This document shows, in pieces, positions 34,981-43,837 of a stretch of 64,000 bases of DNA. The notes below the pieces were generated by a model. The model saw only the letters and a program-made list of their open reading frames with translations. It did no database searches and was not told the DNA's origin. The stretch's first letter is position 1; each line of letters starts with the position of its first letter. The translations under genes and the position numbers were made by a program. The DNA lies in the NCBI GenBank assembly GCA_004297725.1, contig SCUS01000109.1, positions 1 to 64,000 on the forward strand. The letters are read 5' to 3'. The stretch comes from Myxococcaceae bacterium (GTDB taxonomy: Bacteria; Myxococcota_A; Polyangia; Polyangiales; Ga0077539).

Positions 34981-36720
34981 GTGCGTTTCCTGATCTGGCT
35001 GGCCCGGCGCCTCGAAGCACGGTGGGGCGCACGCGCCGTGATCGCCGTCGCGCTCGTGCTCTCCCTGCCGTCGTTGTTCGCGCCGCTCGTGGCCGACGAG
35101 CACCTCCAGGCGAGCCGGTGGCGCGATCGACGCGGCGGCCTCGTCGGGTTCCTCGGCGACTGCTTCGTGTTCGCGAGCGGCGACCTCGCCGAGGGGCGCG
35201 AGCGCATGGAGCACCTCGGCACCTGGTGGGCCGCGCCGGACTTCCGCGTCGCCTTCTGGCGTCCCCTCTCGGCCGCGACCCACGCGCTCGACCTGGCCCT
35301 CTGGCCGGGGAGCGCGGCGCTCATGCACGCGCACACGCTGCTCTGGCTCGCGGCCTTGCTCGCCTCGCTCGCCGCCCTCTTCCGTCGCCTGCTCCCGCCT
35401 CGCGCGGCGATCCTCGCGCTCGCGCTCTGCGCCTGGGACGACGCGCGCGGGGGATTGCTCTCCTGGGTCGCCAATCGCCACGCGCTCATCGCGGCGGTCT
35501 TCTCCGTCGGCGCGCTCCTCGCCCACGACCGATGGCGGCGCGACGGCTGGCGCCACGGCGCGTGGCTCGGCCCGCTGCTCTTCGCGGCCGGGCTGCTCTC
35601 CTCGGAGATGGCCCTCGCGACGACCGGGCTCCTCTTCGGTCACGCGCTCTGGATCGATCGGGACGGGCCGCGCGCTCGTCGCCTGGTGCGCCTCGCGCCC
35701 TACCTCCTCGTCGTGGTCGCGTGGCAGGCGATCTACTCCGCGAGCGGCTACGGCGTGTCCGGATCGGGCGGCTACGTGCATCCGCTCCACGATCCGCGCG
35801 GGTACCTCGCGCAGCTCCCGGCGCGGGCGCTCGTGCTCGCGCTCGGGCAGCTCACGCCCCTCGCCTCGGACTTCTGGCCGTTCTATCCGCCTGCGGCTCG
35901 GCTCGTGGTGGTCGCGTCGGCGATCGCCCTCCTCCTGGTCGTCGCAAGGGTCGCCTGGCCGAGGGTCGCGTCCGAGCGGTCGTCGCGCCTCTGGCTGCTC
36001 GGCGCCGCGCTCGCGATCCTGCCGGTCGCCGCGGCGGGCCCTGGAGACCGCAACCTCGTCTTCGTCGGCATCGGCGCGTCCGCGGCGCTCGCGCTGCTGT
36101 TCGACGCGTCGGTGCGGGAGGCCCCGTCGTCGCGCGGCGCGCGCTTCGTCGTCGGCGCGCTGGCGGTGTTCAACCTCGCGCTCGCGCCCGTGCTGCTGCC
36201 GCTCAAGTGCCTCGCGAACTTCAACATGGAGCGGATGCGCGCGGAGGCAGACAAGAGCGTTCCTCGCGCGCCGAGCGTCGCCGGGGAGACCCTCGTGGTG
36301 GTGTCGGCCGCCACCGAGGGGACGATCTTCTTCGTGTGGACGCAGCGCGAGGCCGCGGGCGTCCCGATGCCGCGGGGCACGCGCATCCTGTCGACGGGCT
36401 TCGGCCCGACCTCGGTCTCGCGCACCGACGCCGTCACGCTGCGGGTGAGCCCGGAGGGCGGCTTCCTCGCGGGCGAGATGCAGCGGCTCATGCGGAGCCC
36501 GTCGCAACCCTTTCACGTGAACGACGTGGTCGAGCTGTCGGACATGCGCGCCACCGTCGTCGCGATCACCGACGGCGGCCGCCCTCGGACCGTCGAGTTT
36601 CGATTCGCGACCCCGCTCGAGTCCGTCGGCCGGCGCTGGATGCGCGGCGAGGGCATGGGCCTCGTCCCGTGGACCCCTCCCGCGGTCGGAGAGACCGTCG
36701 TCGTGCCCGCCCCCCTGTGA
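34981..36720 (+). CDS. GT-C-like polytopic membrane protein
   Basis: A 579-residue membrane protein. The GTG at 34981 has GGAG upstream. About ten or more helices lie between residues 15 and 420. Features FWRPLSAATHALDLALWPG, ALMHAHTLLW and WVANRHALIAAVFSVGALLA match the GT-C glycosyltransferase layout (Asp near the first loop, WRPL, HxxN/H), as in O-mannosyltransferase-like proteins. The last about 160 residues are soluble. It may transfer sugar from a lipid carrier, but donor and acceptor are unknown. It follows the lipoprotein gene by 95 bases on the same strand. Confidence 0.65.
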   Translation: MRFLIWLARRLEARWGARAVIAVALVLSLPSLFAPLVADEHLQASRWRDRRGGLVGFLGDCFVFASGDLAEGRERMEHLGTWWAAPDFRVAFWRPLSAATHALDLALWPGSAALMHAHTLLWLAALLASLAALFRRLLPPRAAILALALCAWDDARGGLLSWVANRHALIAAVFSVGALLAHDRWRRDGWRHGAWLGPLLFAAGLLSSEMALATTGLLFGHALWIDRDGPRARRLVRLAPYLLVVVAWQAIYSASGYGVSGSGGYVHPLHDPRGYLAQLPARALVLALGQLTPLASDFWPFYPPAARLVVVASAIALLLVVARVAWPRVASERSSRLWLLGAALAILPVAAAGPGDRNLVFVGIGASAALALLFDASVREAPSSRGARFVVGALAVFNLALAPVLLPLKCLANFNMERMRAEADKSVPRAPSVAGETLVVVSAATEGTIFFVWTQREAAGVPMPRGTRILSTGFGPTSVSRTDAVTLRVSPEGGFLAGEMQRLMRSPSQPFHVNDVVELSDMRATVVAITDGGRPRTVEFRFATPLESVGRRWMRGEGMGLVPWTPPAVGETVVVPAPL

Positions 36721-36804
36721 TGCAGACGGCTCGTGCGGCGGCCCGGTCGCTGCGCCCCGTGTCCGCGGGTTGAACCGGACGTCGTCGCGCTGCGATCACC
36801 GCAC

Positions 36805-36829
36805 CCACGAATGACTGCGGTGTTCGTGG
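36805..36829. terminator. Possible bidirectional terminator hairpin
   Basis: CCACGAA at 36805-36811 pairs with TTCGTGG at 36823-36829, a 7-base-pair stem with an 11-base loop. It sits between the ends of a rightward gene (36720) and a leftward gene (36846), where a shared terminator is expected. No T-run follows, so the call is weak. Confidence 0.35.
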
Positions 36830-36845
36830 CCCGCGAGGTCGAACG

Positions 36846-37304
36846 TCAGCGGTCCTGCGGCGGGAGCCAGGCCTCCACCGAGCGGTGCCGCCCGAGGTCG
36901 AGCGCGTCGAACGCGTCCGACCCGAGCGCCTGCACCCCGATCTCCTCCAGGGCCAGCGAGATGGCGTTCGGCGCGTACAGGGCTCGTCCGTGGCTAACCC
37001 CCTCGCGCCACACCACGGAGGCCTGCGTCCCTTCTCCCGCCCAGAACTCCGCCTCGACGTAGGCGACCGGGCTCAGCCGCGAGAGCTGCGCGAACAGCTC
37101 CGCGACCCGCCAGAACTCCTCCCCCACCTCGGCGCCGCGCTCCATCGCGTCGATCAGCGGCAGCGACGCCACGCCGCGCTCCTCCCAGAAGGACCGCGCC
37201 AGCGGCGCCAGCGCCATCCCCGCGCGCAGCTCCACCACCGCCAGCCCGACCGCCGTCGCGAGCGTCTCTCGACGCGCGATCACCCCGCTGATCACATAGG
37301 CCAT
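36846..37304 (-). CDS. Hypothetical protein, about 152 residues
   Basis: I do not recognise this small protein. It has no signal peptide and is a mixed helix/strand domain (MAYVISGVIARRETLATAVG, AEFWAGEGTQASVVWREGVS, EEIGVQALGSDAFDALDLGR). The regular composition and codon third-position GC support coding. The ATG at 37304 was chosen as the first start of a plausible domain; no strong ribosome binding site is seen. It lies between a convergent GT-C-like gene and a divergent DUF3160 gene, alone on its strand. Confidence 0.5.
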   Translation of the reverse strand: MAYVISGVIARRETLATAVGLAVVELRAGMALAPLARSFWEERGVASLPLIDAMERGAEVGEEFWRVAELFAQLSRLSPVAYVEAEFWAGEGTQASVVWREGVSHGRALYAPNAISLALEEIGVQALGSDAFDALDLGRHRSVEAWLPPQDR

Positions 37305-37502
37305 GGCGGCGTGGCCTATCACTCCGCGATGGTCGTGTCGCCGTGACCCGAGCGATCGAGACGGTGGTCCCCGAGCCGGGGAAGAAGCACTTTGTGCCAA
37401 CGTGGGACGCGCGCCGAGGCCAGCGGTCGCCATCCGCCAGGGTCGACGGCGCGAGGACTCCTGAATCGCCGAGCGGCGCGCGCCTTGCTGCTCGTCGATG
37501 CC

Positions 37503-39755
37503 ATGAAGACCACCGTGCTGTCGGGCTGCGGACGCCGGCTCTCGCGTCTGCTCGTGCTGGGCTCCCTCCTCGCGGCGTGCACCACGGATGCGCCGCCGGC
37601 CTCGGCGCCGGGTCCGGCCCCGGGCGGGCCGGTGGTCACTCGCCCCACGCCCGCCGAGCAGCAGACGAGGGACGGGCTGCGCGCCGCCGTCGGCACCGGC
37701 CCGATGGCCCCCTCGGATTTCAGCGCCCGCTACGCCGCCACCCTGTCCGCGGCGCCCGGCTACGACCCGAGCGCCGCGCTGGGGCTGGCGACCATCCAGG
37801 CCTCGCCCCTGGCGTTGAACGCGGCCGAGCTCGCCGACCTCGGCCGGCGGGGCTTCGTCCTGAGCGAGCGGCAGCGCTACCCGACCTTCACCTACGGCTA
37901 CTCGACCCTGTACATGGCCGACCTGCCGCTCTTCGTGTCGGCCGACTCGATCCTGCACGCGGTGCACAGCTCCTACAACGACATCCTGGCGGCCATCGAG
38001 CTGGCCTCGCTGCGCCCCGACCTCGACGCGATGCTCGTCGGGATGCGCGCCCGCCTCGCCGCCGGCGACGCCCTCCCCCTCGGGGCCGAGGCCGGCGCCG
38101 ACGCCGACCTCTACACCGCGGTCGCCCTGAGCCTGCTCCGGGGCGAGGAGGTCGCACCGGTGGCGGGCGCCGACGCGGGGGAGATCAGGGCCCTCGTGGC
38201 GGGCGCCGTGGCCGCCGAGGGGCGGCGGCAGGTGCAGCTCTTCGGCACGTCGCGCGAGGAGGACTTCTCGCAGTTCCGTCCGCGCGGTCACTACGCCGAC
38301 GCCCCGGAGCTGGCGCGCTACTTCCGCGCGACGATGTGGCTGGGCCGCACCGACCTGCGCATCCTGGAGACGCAGCGCGACGGGAGCCAGGTGTTCCACC
38401 GGCGCCAGCTCGTGGGCGCGTACGCGCTGCGGGCGCTGATGGGCGACGAGACGATGGCGCGCTGGCGCCGCATCGAGCGCACCGTCGGGGCCTTCGTCGG
38501 CGAGGCCGACAACATGACCGTCGACCAGCTCGACCCGCTGCTCCGCGACCTCGGCCTCGCCGCCCCCGCGGCCCTCGCGGGCGTCAGCGACGAGGCCATC
38601 GCCGGGGCGGTCCGCGCCGGGGCCTACGGCACCCAGCGCATCGCCAGCCACATCATGATCAACGGCACGCGCGACGGCTTCACGCTGCCGCTGTCGTCGA
38701 CCTTCCTGCTGCTCGGCCAGCGCTACGTGCTCGACTCGCACGTGCTCTCCAACGTCGTCTACGACCGCGCGGGCGGGGGCAGCGTGCGCCGGATGATGCC
38801 CGACCCGCTGGACGTCGCCTTCGCCGCCCTGGGCAACGACCAGGCGGGCGCCCTGCTCGCCGACGAGCTGCAGCGCTACGACTACGCGCGCGACCTGCAC
38901 GCCATGCGCGTCCTGGCGGACGCCCACCCGGCCGACTACTGGAACGCCAACCTCTACAACCGCTGGATGCGCGCGCTCCGCACGCTCTCCCCGCGGGAGG
39001 CCCTCGCGCCGGCCGCGGCGGCGGGGCTCCCCGGCATCGCGCGCACCGAGGCGTGGGGACGCCGGCTGCTCAACACCCAGCTCGCCTCGTGGGCCGAGCT
39101 CCGCCACGACACGCTCCTCTACGTGAAGCAGTCGTACACGGGCGGGGCGGTCTGCGAGTTCCCCGACGCGTACGTCGACCCGTACCCGGCGTTCTACGGG
39201 GCCATCGCCGACCTCGCGCGCCGCGGCGAGGAGGTCGTGGGCGCCCTCGAGCTCCCCGACTCGCCCGAGGTGACGCGCATCCGGGCGTACTTCCCGCGGC
39301 TGCGCGACGTCGCCGAGCGGCTGCGCGGCATGGCCGAGCACCAGCGCTCCGGCACGCCCTTCACCGCCGAGCAGATGGCGTTCATCAACCAGGCGGTGGT
39401 GCTCGAGCGCGGCTGCGTGGTGCAGGGGTCGAGGGGGTGGTTCCCGCAGCTGTACTTCAACAACGCCTCGACGGTGGCCTTCGACCCGACCGTCGCGGAC
39501 GTGCACACGCAGCCCACCGACGCGGCCGGCAACGACGTGGGGCGGGTGCTTCACGTGGGCACCGGCTCGCCGCGGCTGATGGTGGTGACCGTGGACACCT
39601 GCGCGGGCCCGCGGGCCTACGCCGGCCTGGCGTCGTCGTACTTCGAGCGCGTCACCGAGCGGTACGACCGCCTCGACGACAGACGCTGGTCGCGGGAGCT
39701 CAACACCGCGACGCCGGCCGATCCGCCGTGGCTGCGCGACGTGATCACCCGCTGA
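37503..39755 (+). CDS. DUF3160 family lipoprotein
   Basis: A 750-residue lipoprotein with lipobox LGSLLAACTT. The body matches the DUF3160 family: FTYGYSTLYMADLPLFVSAD, LHAVHSSYNDILAAIEL, RRQLVGAYALRALMG, and later WAELRHDTLLYVKQSY and AVCEFPDAYVDPYP. These are mainly helical and function is unknown; they are common in myxobacteria and planctomycetes. The length is usual for the family. The N-terminal linker (PPASAPGPAPGGPVVTRP) is Pro-rich. It would be in the periplasm or on the surface. The membrane protein gene at 39851 follows on the same strand after 95 bases. Confidence 0.8.
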   Translation: MKTTVLSGCGRRLSRLLVLGSLLAACTTDAPPASAPGPAPGGPVVTRPTPAEQQTRDGLRAAVGTGPMAPSDFSARYAATLSAAPGYDPSAALGLATIQASPLALNAAELADLGRRGFVLSERQRYPTFTYGYSTLYMADLPLFVSADSILHAVHSSYNDILAAIELASLRPDLDAMLVGMRARLAAGDALPLGAEAGADADLYTAVALSLLRGEEVAPVAGADAGEIRALVAGAVAAEGRRQVQLFGTSREEDFSQFRPRGHYADAPELARYFRATMWLGRTDLRILETQRDGSQVFHRRQLVGAYALRALMGDETMARWRRIERTVGAFVGEADNMTVDQLDPLLRDLGLAAPAALAGVSDEAIAGAVRAGAYGTQRIASHIMINGTRDGFTLPLSSTFLLLGQRYVLDSHVLSNVVYDRAGGGSVRRMMPDPLDVAFAALGNDQAGALLADELQRYDYARDLHAMRVLADAHPADYWNANLYNRWMRALRTLSPREALAPAAAAGLPGIARTEAWGRRLLNTQLASWAELRHDTLLYVKQSYTGGAVCEFPDAYVDPYPAFYGAIADLARRGEEVVGALELPDSPEVTRIRAYFPRLRDVAERLRGMAEHQRSGTPFTAEQMAFINQAVVLERGCVVQGSRGWFPQLYFNNASTVAFDPTVADVHTQPTDAAGNDVGRVLHVGTGSPRLMVVTVDTCAGPRAYAGLASSYFERVTERYDRLDDRRWSRELNTATPADPPWLRDVITR

Positions 39756-39850
39756 GTGCGGCGGTCTCCTGCTCGCCCACCAGCCGTGAAGCACCCCCGC
39801 CCTCTCGTTGCGCCGCGCCCACCGGGTGCGCTCTCATCGTGGGAGCCACC

Positions 39851-40768
39851 ATGACGACGACGCCCCACAGCCCCAGACAGCTCGCCCTGCGATGGCTGGT
39901 GCAGCTCGCAGCGACGATCGGGCTCTTCGTGACGGGCCTCGCGTGGCTGGGCACCGCCGACGCGCTCGGCAGCGGGCCGGGCTTCGCGGTCGTCGTCTCG
40001 GCGGCCATCGCCTTCGCGCTGCCCGCCCTGGTGGCGCGCGCGCCGGGCGAGATCGAGGCCGTCGCGTCGAACGTCGCGTGGTTCCTGGGAGCCGGGGTGC
40101 TGCTGGTGCTGCTCAGCGGGCGGACGTCGCCCGCGTCGGGCGCCTCCGGGGCCGCGGCCGTCGTGCGTTGGATCGTGAGCGGGCTCTTCCACGCAGCGGC
40201 CTTCATGCCCGCGGCGCTGCTCCTGCACCGCGGCGCGACGGTCGACGCCCGGGACGCCGCCGACCGCGCGCTGCTCGCGGCCTCGGCGTGCCTCACGGCC
40301 TCGCTCGCGGAGTCGACCTTCGTGATGCGCTCGGCGCGCGCGGCGGGCTTCTCCTACGTCGGGTGGACGGCCCCGCTCCTCGGGCCCGCGCTGGTGACGC
40401 TGCTGGCGCTCGCCGGGCTCACGGCGGCAGGGGTGATCGTGCGCGGCGTCCGGTGGCTCGCGCTGTGGCGCAGGGTGCGGCGGGGCAGCGGCTGGCGCCT
40501 CGTGCGCGCGGCGGCGTGGGAGCGGGCGGTGCCCGAGGTGGCGTGGTTCGCGCTGCGAGGGGCGGAGCTCGACGCCGTGGTGGTGCGGCGGGTCGCGAGC
40601 GAGGGCGGCGCGTACCGGGACGCAGCGCTCGAAGCCGCCGTGGCGCGGGTGCCCGGCAAGGCAGACCGCGTCACACGGATGCTGGCGCGGCGGGTCGCCG
40701 TGGCGGGCGCGCTGGTCGTCGTGCTGGCGCTGCTCGCGACGGGTCCGCTGGCGTCGCTGCGCTGGTGA
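39851..40768 (+). CDS. Polytopic membrane protein of unknown function
   Basis: A 305-residue protein with about six or seven hydrophobic segments (LVQLAATIGLFVTGLAWL, FAVVVSAAIAFALPALVA, WFLGAGVLLVLLSG, AGALVVVLALLATGPLA) and a soluble cytoplasmic region near residues 200-270 with many Arg (ALWRRVRRGSGWRLVRA). I do not recognise the family. It follows the DUF3160 gene and is convergent with the lipoprotein gene at 40812. Many similar membrane proteins in myxobacteria have no assigned role. Confidence 0.6.
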   Translation: MTTTPHSPRQLALRWLVQLAATIGLFVTGLAWLGTADALGSGPGFAVVVSAAIAFALPALVARAPGEIEAVASNVAWFLGAGVLLVLLSGRTSPASGASGAAAVVRWIVSGLFHAAAFMPAALLLHRGATVDARDAADRALLAASACLTASLAESTFVMRSARAAGFSYVGWTAPLLGPALVTLLALAGLTAAGVIVRGVRWLALWRRVRRGSGWRLVRAAAWERAVPEVAWFALRGAELDAVVVRRVASEGGAYRDAALEAAVARVPGKADRVTRMLARRVAVAGALVVVLALLATGPLASLRW

Positions 40769-40811
40769 CGGGCCTCGCGGGCTTCGCGCCGGCGTCGCTC
40801 GTCCGGCGATG

Positions 40812-41873
40812 TCAGAGCCCGGCCGCCGCGCCCGCGAGCCCGGCGTCGCGAAACGCCTGCACGAAGCGCTCACGCGCCTCGGGGTGGACCGCGAGCGCGC
40901 CCTGCGCGATCTCGATGCCCTCCCGCTCCACGTTGCGAGCGGCGCACACGGCGAACTGCACCGCGCTCGCGATGTCGTCCTGGTCGTCGTTGACGGCGCG
41001 GCGCAGCGCTGGCAGCGCCGCCAGGCATCCGCCGTTCGCCATCGCGCGCGCGGCGACCTCCGACGCCGGCGGCCCTTCGGGGCAGGGCGCTCGCACGAGC
41101 TCGCGGACGTAGCGCGCCCCCTCGTGCCGTCGGCTGCGCACGCTGGCCGGCGCGGGCGTCAGCACGTACTCCGGCACCTCGCGCAGCGCCCTCACCCGCT
41201 GCCGGAACAGCACCGGCGGGCCCGCCACCGCGTCGCCGTAGCCGAGGGTCGAGAGCCGGTGGCAGACCGGCTCGAGCGAGACCAGCGTCGCGGCGCTCCC
41301 GCTGCGCCACGTGCCGAGGACCTCGTCGCCGACGCGCACCGGCGCGCTCGCGCCGCAGTCGCCGTGAAAGAGCGTCGCCCGGGTCGCGCCCGCGATCACG
41401 GCCTCGCCGATGCGCACGGGCCGCGTGTCGGCGCCTCGGTCGAGGAGCACGACGGAAGAGGCGAGCCCCGCGCTGGCCGAGAGGCTCGCCCGCAGCAGGA
41501 CGACGCGCTCGGTCGCCATCAGCTCTGCGATGCGTCGATCGGAGTCCGCGTCGGGCGTCCGCTGCAGCTCGAGGGGCGTGCTCCGCGGGCCGCAGGGCGT
41601 CGGGAGCGCGACCGCGAGCGCGAGCGCCGACGGCCGAACGCTGGACGGCGTCGTGAACTCGATCGAGCCCGCCGCCGAGAGGCTCCCGACGCTCGCTCCC
41701 TGGCGGGTCACCGTCGCGCCCGAGAGATGCGGGCTGTCGGAGATGACGACCCGATACCGGATCTCTGCGGGCACCGAGGGGCGGCAGCCGAGGGCGAGCA
41801 CCGCAGCTCCCGCCAGCAGGCACGCAGACAGGACGGGGACGGTGGTTCTGGGAGGCGTCGGGAGAGGGCTCAT
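40812..41873 (-). CDS. Lipoprotein of unknown function
   Basis: A 353-residue lipoprotein with lipobox (LLAGAAVLALGC). The first 200 residues are beta-rich (AEIRYRVVISDSPHLSGATV, RVVLLRASLSASAGLASSVV, RATLFHGDCGASAPVRVGDE), and the rest includes a Cys-containing helical part (NGGCLAALPALRRAVNDDQD, AVQFAVCAARNVEREGIEIA). I do not recognise a family. The ATG at 41873 was chosen because it directly precedes the signal. It diverges from another lipoprotein gene (42048) across 174 bases and would be in the periplasm or outer membrane. Confidence 0.65.
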   Translation of the reverse strand: MSPLPTPPRTTVPVLSACLLAGAAVLALGCRPSVPAEIRYRVVISDSPHLSGATVTRQGASVGSLSAAGSIEFTTPSSVRPSALALAVALPTPCGPRSTPLELQRTPDADSDRRIAELMATERVVLLRASLSASAGLASSVVLLDRGADTRPVRIGEAVIAGATRATLFHGDCGASAPVRVGDEVLGTWRSGSAATLVSLEPVCHRLSTLGYGDAVAGPPVLFRQRVRALREVPEYVLTPAPASVRSRRHEGARYVRELVRAPCPEGPPASEVAARAMANGGCLAALPALRRAVNDDQDDIASAVQFAVCAARNVEREGIEIAQGALAVHPEARERFVQAFRDAGLAGAAAGL

Positions 41874-42047
41874 CGCGGCGTTTATGTCGCATGACGGCGC
41901 GCCGACCGACAACCATGGGGACGAGCTGGACCTCACGGGGAGGCGAGGTGCGTCAGGAGCTCCACCCGCGCTCGGGAGCCGCACCGCACCGCCAGGACCG
42001 CCTCGATTCTCCGACGGATCGCTCCCGCCCCGGCCACCTCCGTCGGC

Positions 42048-43481
42048 ATGAACATCCCGACCCGCCGCATGGCACTGCTCTTCCTTGGCCTCTCCGGCGC
42101 GTGCGCCGTGGAGCCCGACGCGCCCGAGGCCGAACCCACGGCGAGGACGCCCGCCCCCGAGGGCGTGCGCTGCCGACCGGGCGCCCCGGCGCCGACCACT
42201 CCGGCGACGCTCGAGGCCGTCACGCCCTCCACGACGCAGCCCCTCCCGTGGGTTCCGCAGCTCTACGGCGCGCGGCCCGACCTCGTCTCCGGCAGCGCCA
42301 GCCGCGTCGAGGGCGAGCTCTGGATCTCCTTCGGCTACCGCCGCACCGAGGCGGCCGTCACCACGCTGCGAGGGCGCCTCGTCGGCGCGGACGAGGAGAC
42401 CCTCGAGCTCCTCCCGACGGAGCTCGCGTCCATCCCCCGCTCGCCGGAGTACGGGCCGGGCGTGGTGCAGCTCCTCCTTCCGCCGTCCTCGGCGCGGGCG
42501 CTCGCGCGCTCGGTGGAGGTGGTCGTCGAGGACGCCCGCGGTATCCGTAGCGCCACGCTGCGACTGCCCCTCACCGAGGTCGCGCGGCAGCCCGACGGGG
42601 GCGCGTGCGGGCGCCACGGCCTCTTCAACATCTGCCGGGCGGAGAGCCTCTGCTCGCCCTCGGGCCGCTGCACGCCGTTGACGGCGCCGACGCTCACCAG
42701 CGCCGAGGCCTTCGCCTCCTCGGGCCCCTCGCGCAGCGCCCTCACCCTCCGCTGGGACGACCCCAACCAGGACGTCGTCGCCATCGAGGTGACCGCCCGG
42801 GGGCGCCGTGAGCCGCTGGTGATCCCGGTGTCCGACCCGACGCGCGACGGCCCGTGGTCGCAGCGCTGGGACTCCGACGTCTTCGAAGGCGCCTCGTGGC
42901 TGAACGTGCGGGTGCGCGACCAGAGCGGTCGCTTCAGCAACGTGTTGAACGTCGCGGTCTCCGCGCCCTCGCCCGTCGCCGCGGGCGAGGCGTGCGACCC
43001 CAGCGGCGTCGTCAGCCGCTGCGGCGCGGGCCTGGCCTGCACCCGCGACAACGGGCGCTCGTGCATCGAGACACGCTGCTCGCCCGACGTCGTGGCGTGC
43101 CCTCGGGACCTGAGCACGACCCCGCTCGACACGTCGACGTCGGCCGACGGGCCGTGGGTGACCGCCGGGTCCATGGCGGGCGCGGAAGAGCCCCGCGCGT
43201 CCGTCTGCGACCGGTACGTGGGGCGGGCGTTGATCCACCGCTTCCAGGCGCCCTCCGCGGGCTCCTACGAGTTCGCGCTGGCCGCGGAGAACGACACCTG
43301 GACGACGCGGCTCATCGCACGCACCCGCTGCGCCCTCAGCGACGTGGAGGCGCAGGAGGCGTCGACCGGCAGGGGCCAGCGCCGCGTCGCCCTCCCCATG
43401 ACCCTTTCCGACGGACAGGAGGTGTTCCTCTTCGTGACGACGGAGGACCGCTTCACGCTCTCCGCGACCCGCGTTCGCTGA
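42048..43481 (+). CDS. Multidomain surface lipoprotein
   Basis: A 477-residue lipoprotein with lipobox (ALLFLGLSGACAV). It has a Pro/Thr-rich linker, then beta-rich segments (LWISFGYRRTEAAVTTLRGR), a Cys-rich module (CGRHGLFNICRAESLCSPSG), a fibronectin/PKD-like stretch (ALTLRWDDPNQDVVAIEVTA), another Cys module, and a C-terminal pre-peptidase-like domain (YVGRALIHRFQAPSAGSYEF). It is likely a binding or structural surface protein. No enzyme site is visible. The gene faces the divergent lipoprotein at 40812 and is followed on the same strand by the MoaD-like gene after 72 bases. Confidence 0.7.
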   Translation: MNIPTRRMALLFLGLSGACAVEPDAPEAEPTARTPAPEGVRCRPGAPAPTTPATLEAVTPSTTQPLPWVPQLYGARPDLVSGSASRVEGELWISFGYRRTEAAVTTLRGRLVGADEETLELLPTELASIPRSPEYGPGVVQLLLPPSSARALARSVEVVVEDARGIRSATLRLPLTEVARQPDGGACGRHGLFNICRAESLCSPSGRCTPLTAPTLTSAEAFASSGPSRSALTLRWDDPNQDVVAIEVTARGRREPLVIPVSDPTRDGPWSQRWDSDVFEGASWLNVRVRDQSGRFSNVLNVAVSAPSPVAAGEACDPSGVVSRCGAGLACTRDNGRSCIETRCSPDVVACPRDLSTTPLDTSTSADGPWVTAGSMAGAEEPRASVCDRYVGRALIHRFQAPSAGSYEFALAAENDTWTTRLIARTRCALSDVEAQEASTGRGQRRVALPMTLSDGQEVFLFVTTEDRFTLSATRVR

Positions 43482-43553
43482 GGGCGTTCCCCGACGAGTG
43501 CCGCGCCGGAAATTTGCGACGCGGCCTCCCACCATGGCACCGCCGACGGCGCG

Positions 43554-43823
43554 ATGCCTACGGTCGAGTTCACCCGCAACCTCGCGCGCCACGTGGCGTG
43601 CCCCTCGGAGGCGGTCGAGGGCGACACCGTGGGCGCGGCGCTGGAGGCCTACTTCGCGCGTCACCCACGGGTGCGGCCGTACGTCCTCGACGAGCAGGGG
43701 CGGGTGCGGCACCACGTGACGGTCTTCGTCGACGGGGCGCAGCTGCGCGAGCGGGCGAGGCTCGACGAGGCCGTGGGCGAGGCGTCGGTCGTGTCGGTGA
43801 TGCAGGCGCTCTCGGGCGGCTGA
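43554..43823 (+). CDS. MoaD/ThiS-like ubiquitin-fold protein ending in Gly-Gly
   Basis: An 89-residue ubiquitin-fold sulfur-carrier-like protein. The beta-grasp pattern (TVEFTRNLARHVACPSEAVE, VTVFVDGAQLRERARLDEAV, SVVSVMQALSGG) and the C-terminal Gly-Gly are those of MoaD/ThiS proteins, where the Gly-Gly end is adenylylated and thiocarboxylated. No moaE, thiG, E1-like or other cofactor gene is nearby. Its gene is followed 14 bases later by a BNR-propeller gene, a pairing that recurs in many bacteria according to my recollection of genomes. It might act in sulfur transfer to the propeller protein or in small-protein tagging. Confidence 0.8.
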   Translation: MPTVEFTRNLARHVACPSEAVEGDTVGAALEAYFARHPRVRPYVLDEQGRVRHHVTVFVDGAQLRERARLDEAVGEASVVSVMQALSGG

Positions 43824-43837
43824 AGGGGAGTGACGTG

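Noticed and set aside
37383-37402. A TGGCAC on the minus strand that looked like part of a sigma-54 promoter.
   Set aside because: The distance between the GG and GC elements is two bases too short for the -24/-12 pattern.
36846-39794. A leftward 982-residue reading frame overlapping the DUF3160 gene.
   Set aside because: Only its last 152 residues (36846-37304) avoid the overlap and look like a protein. The rest is the antisense of the DUF3160 gene.
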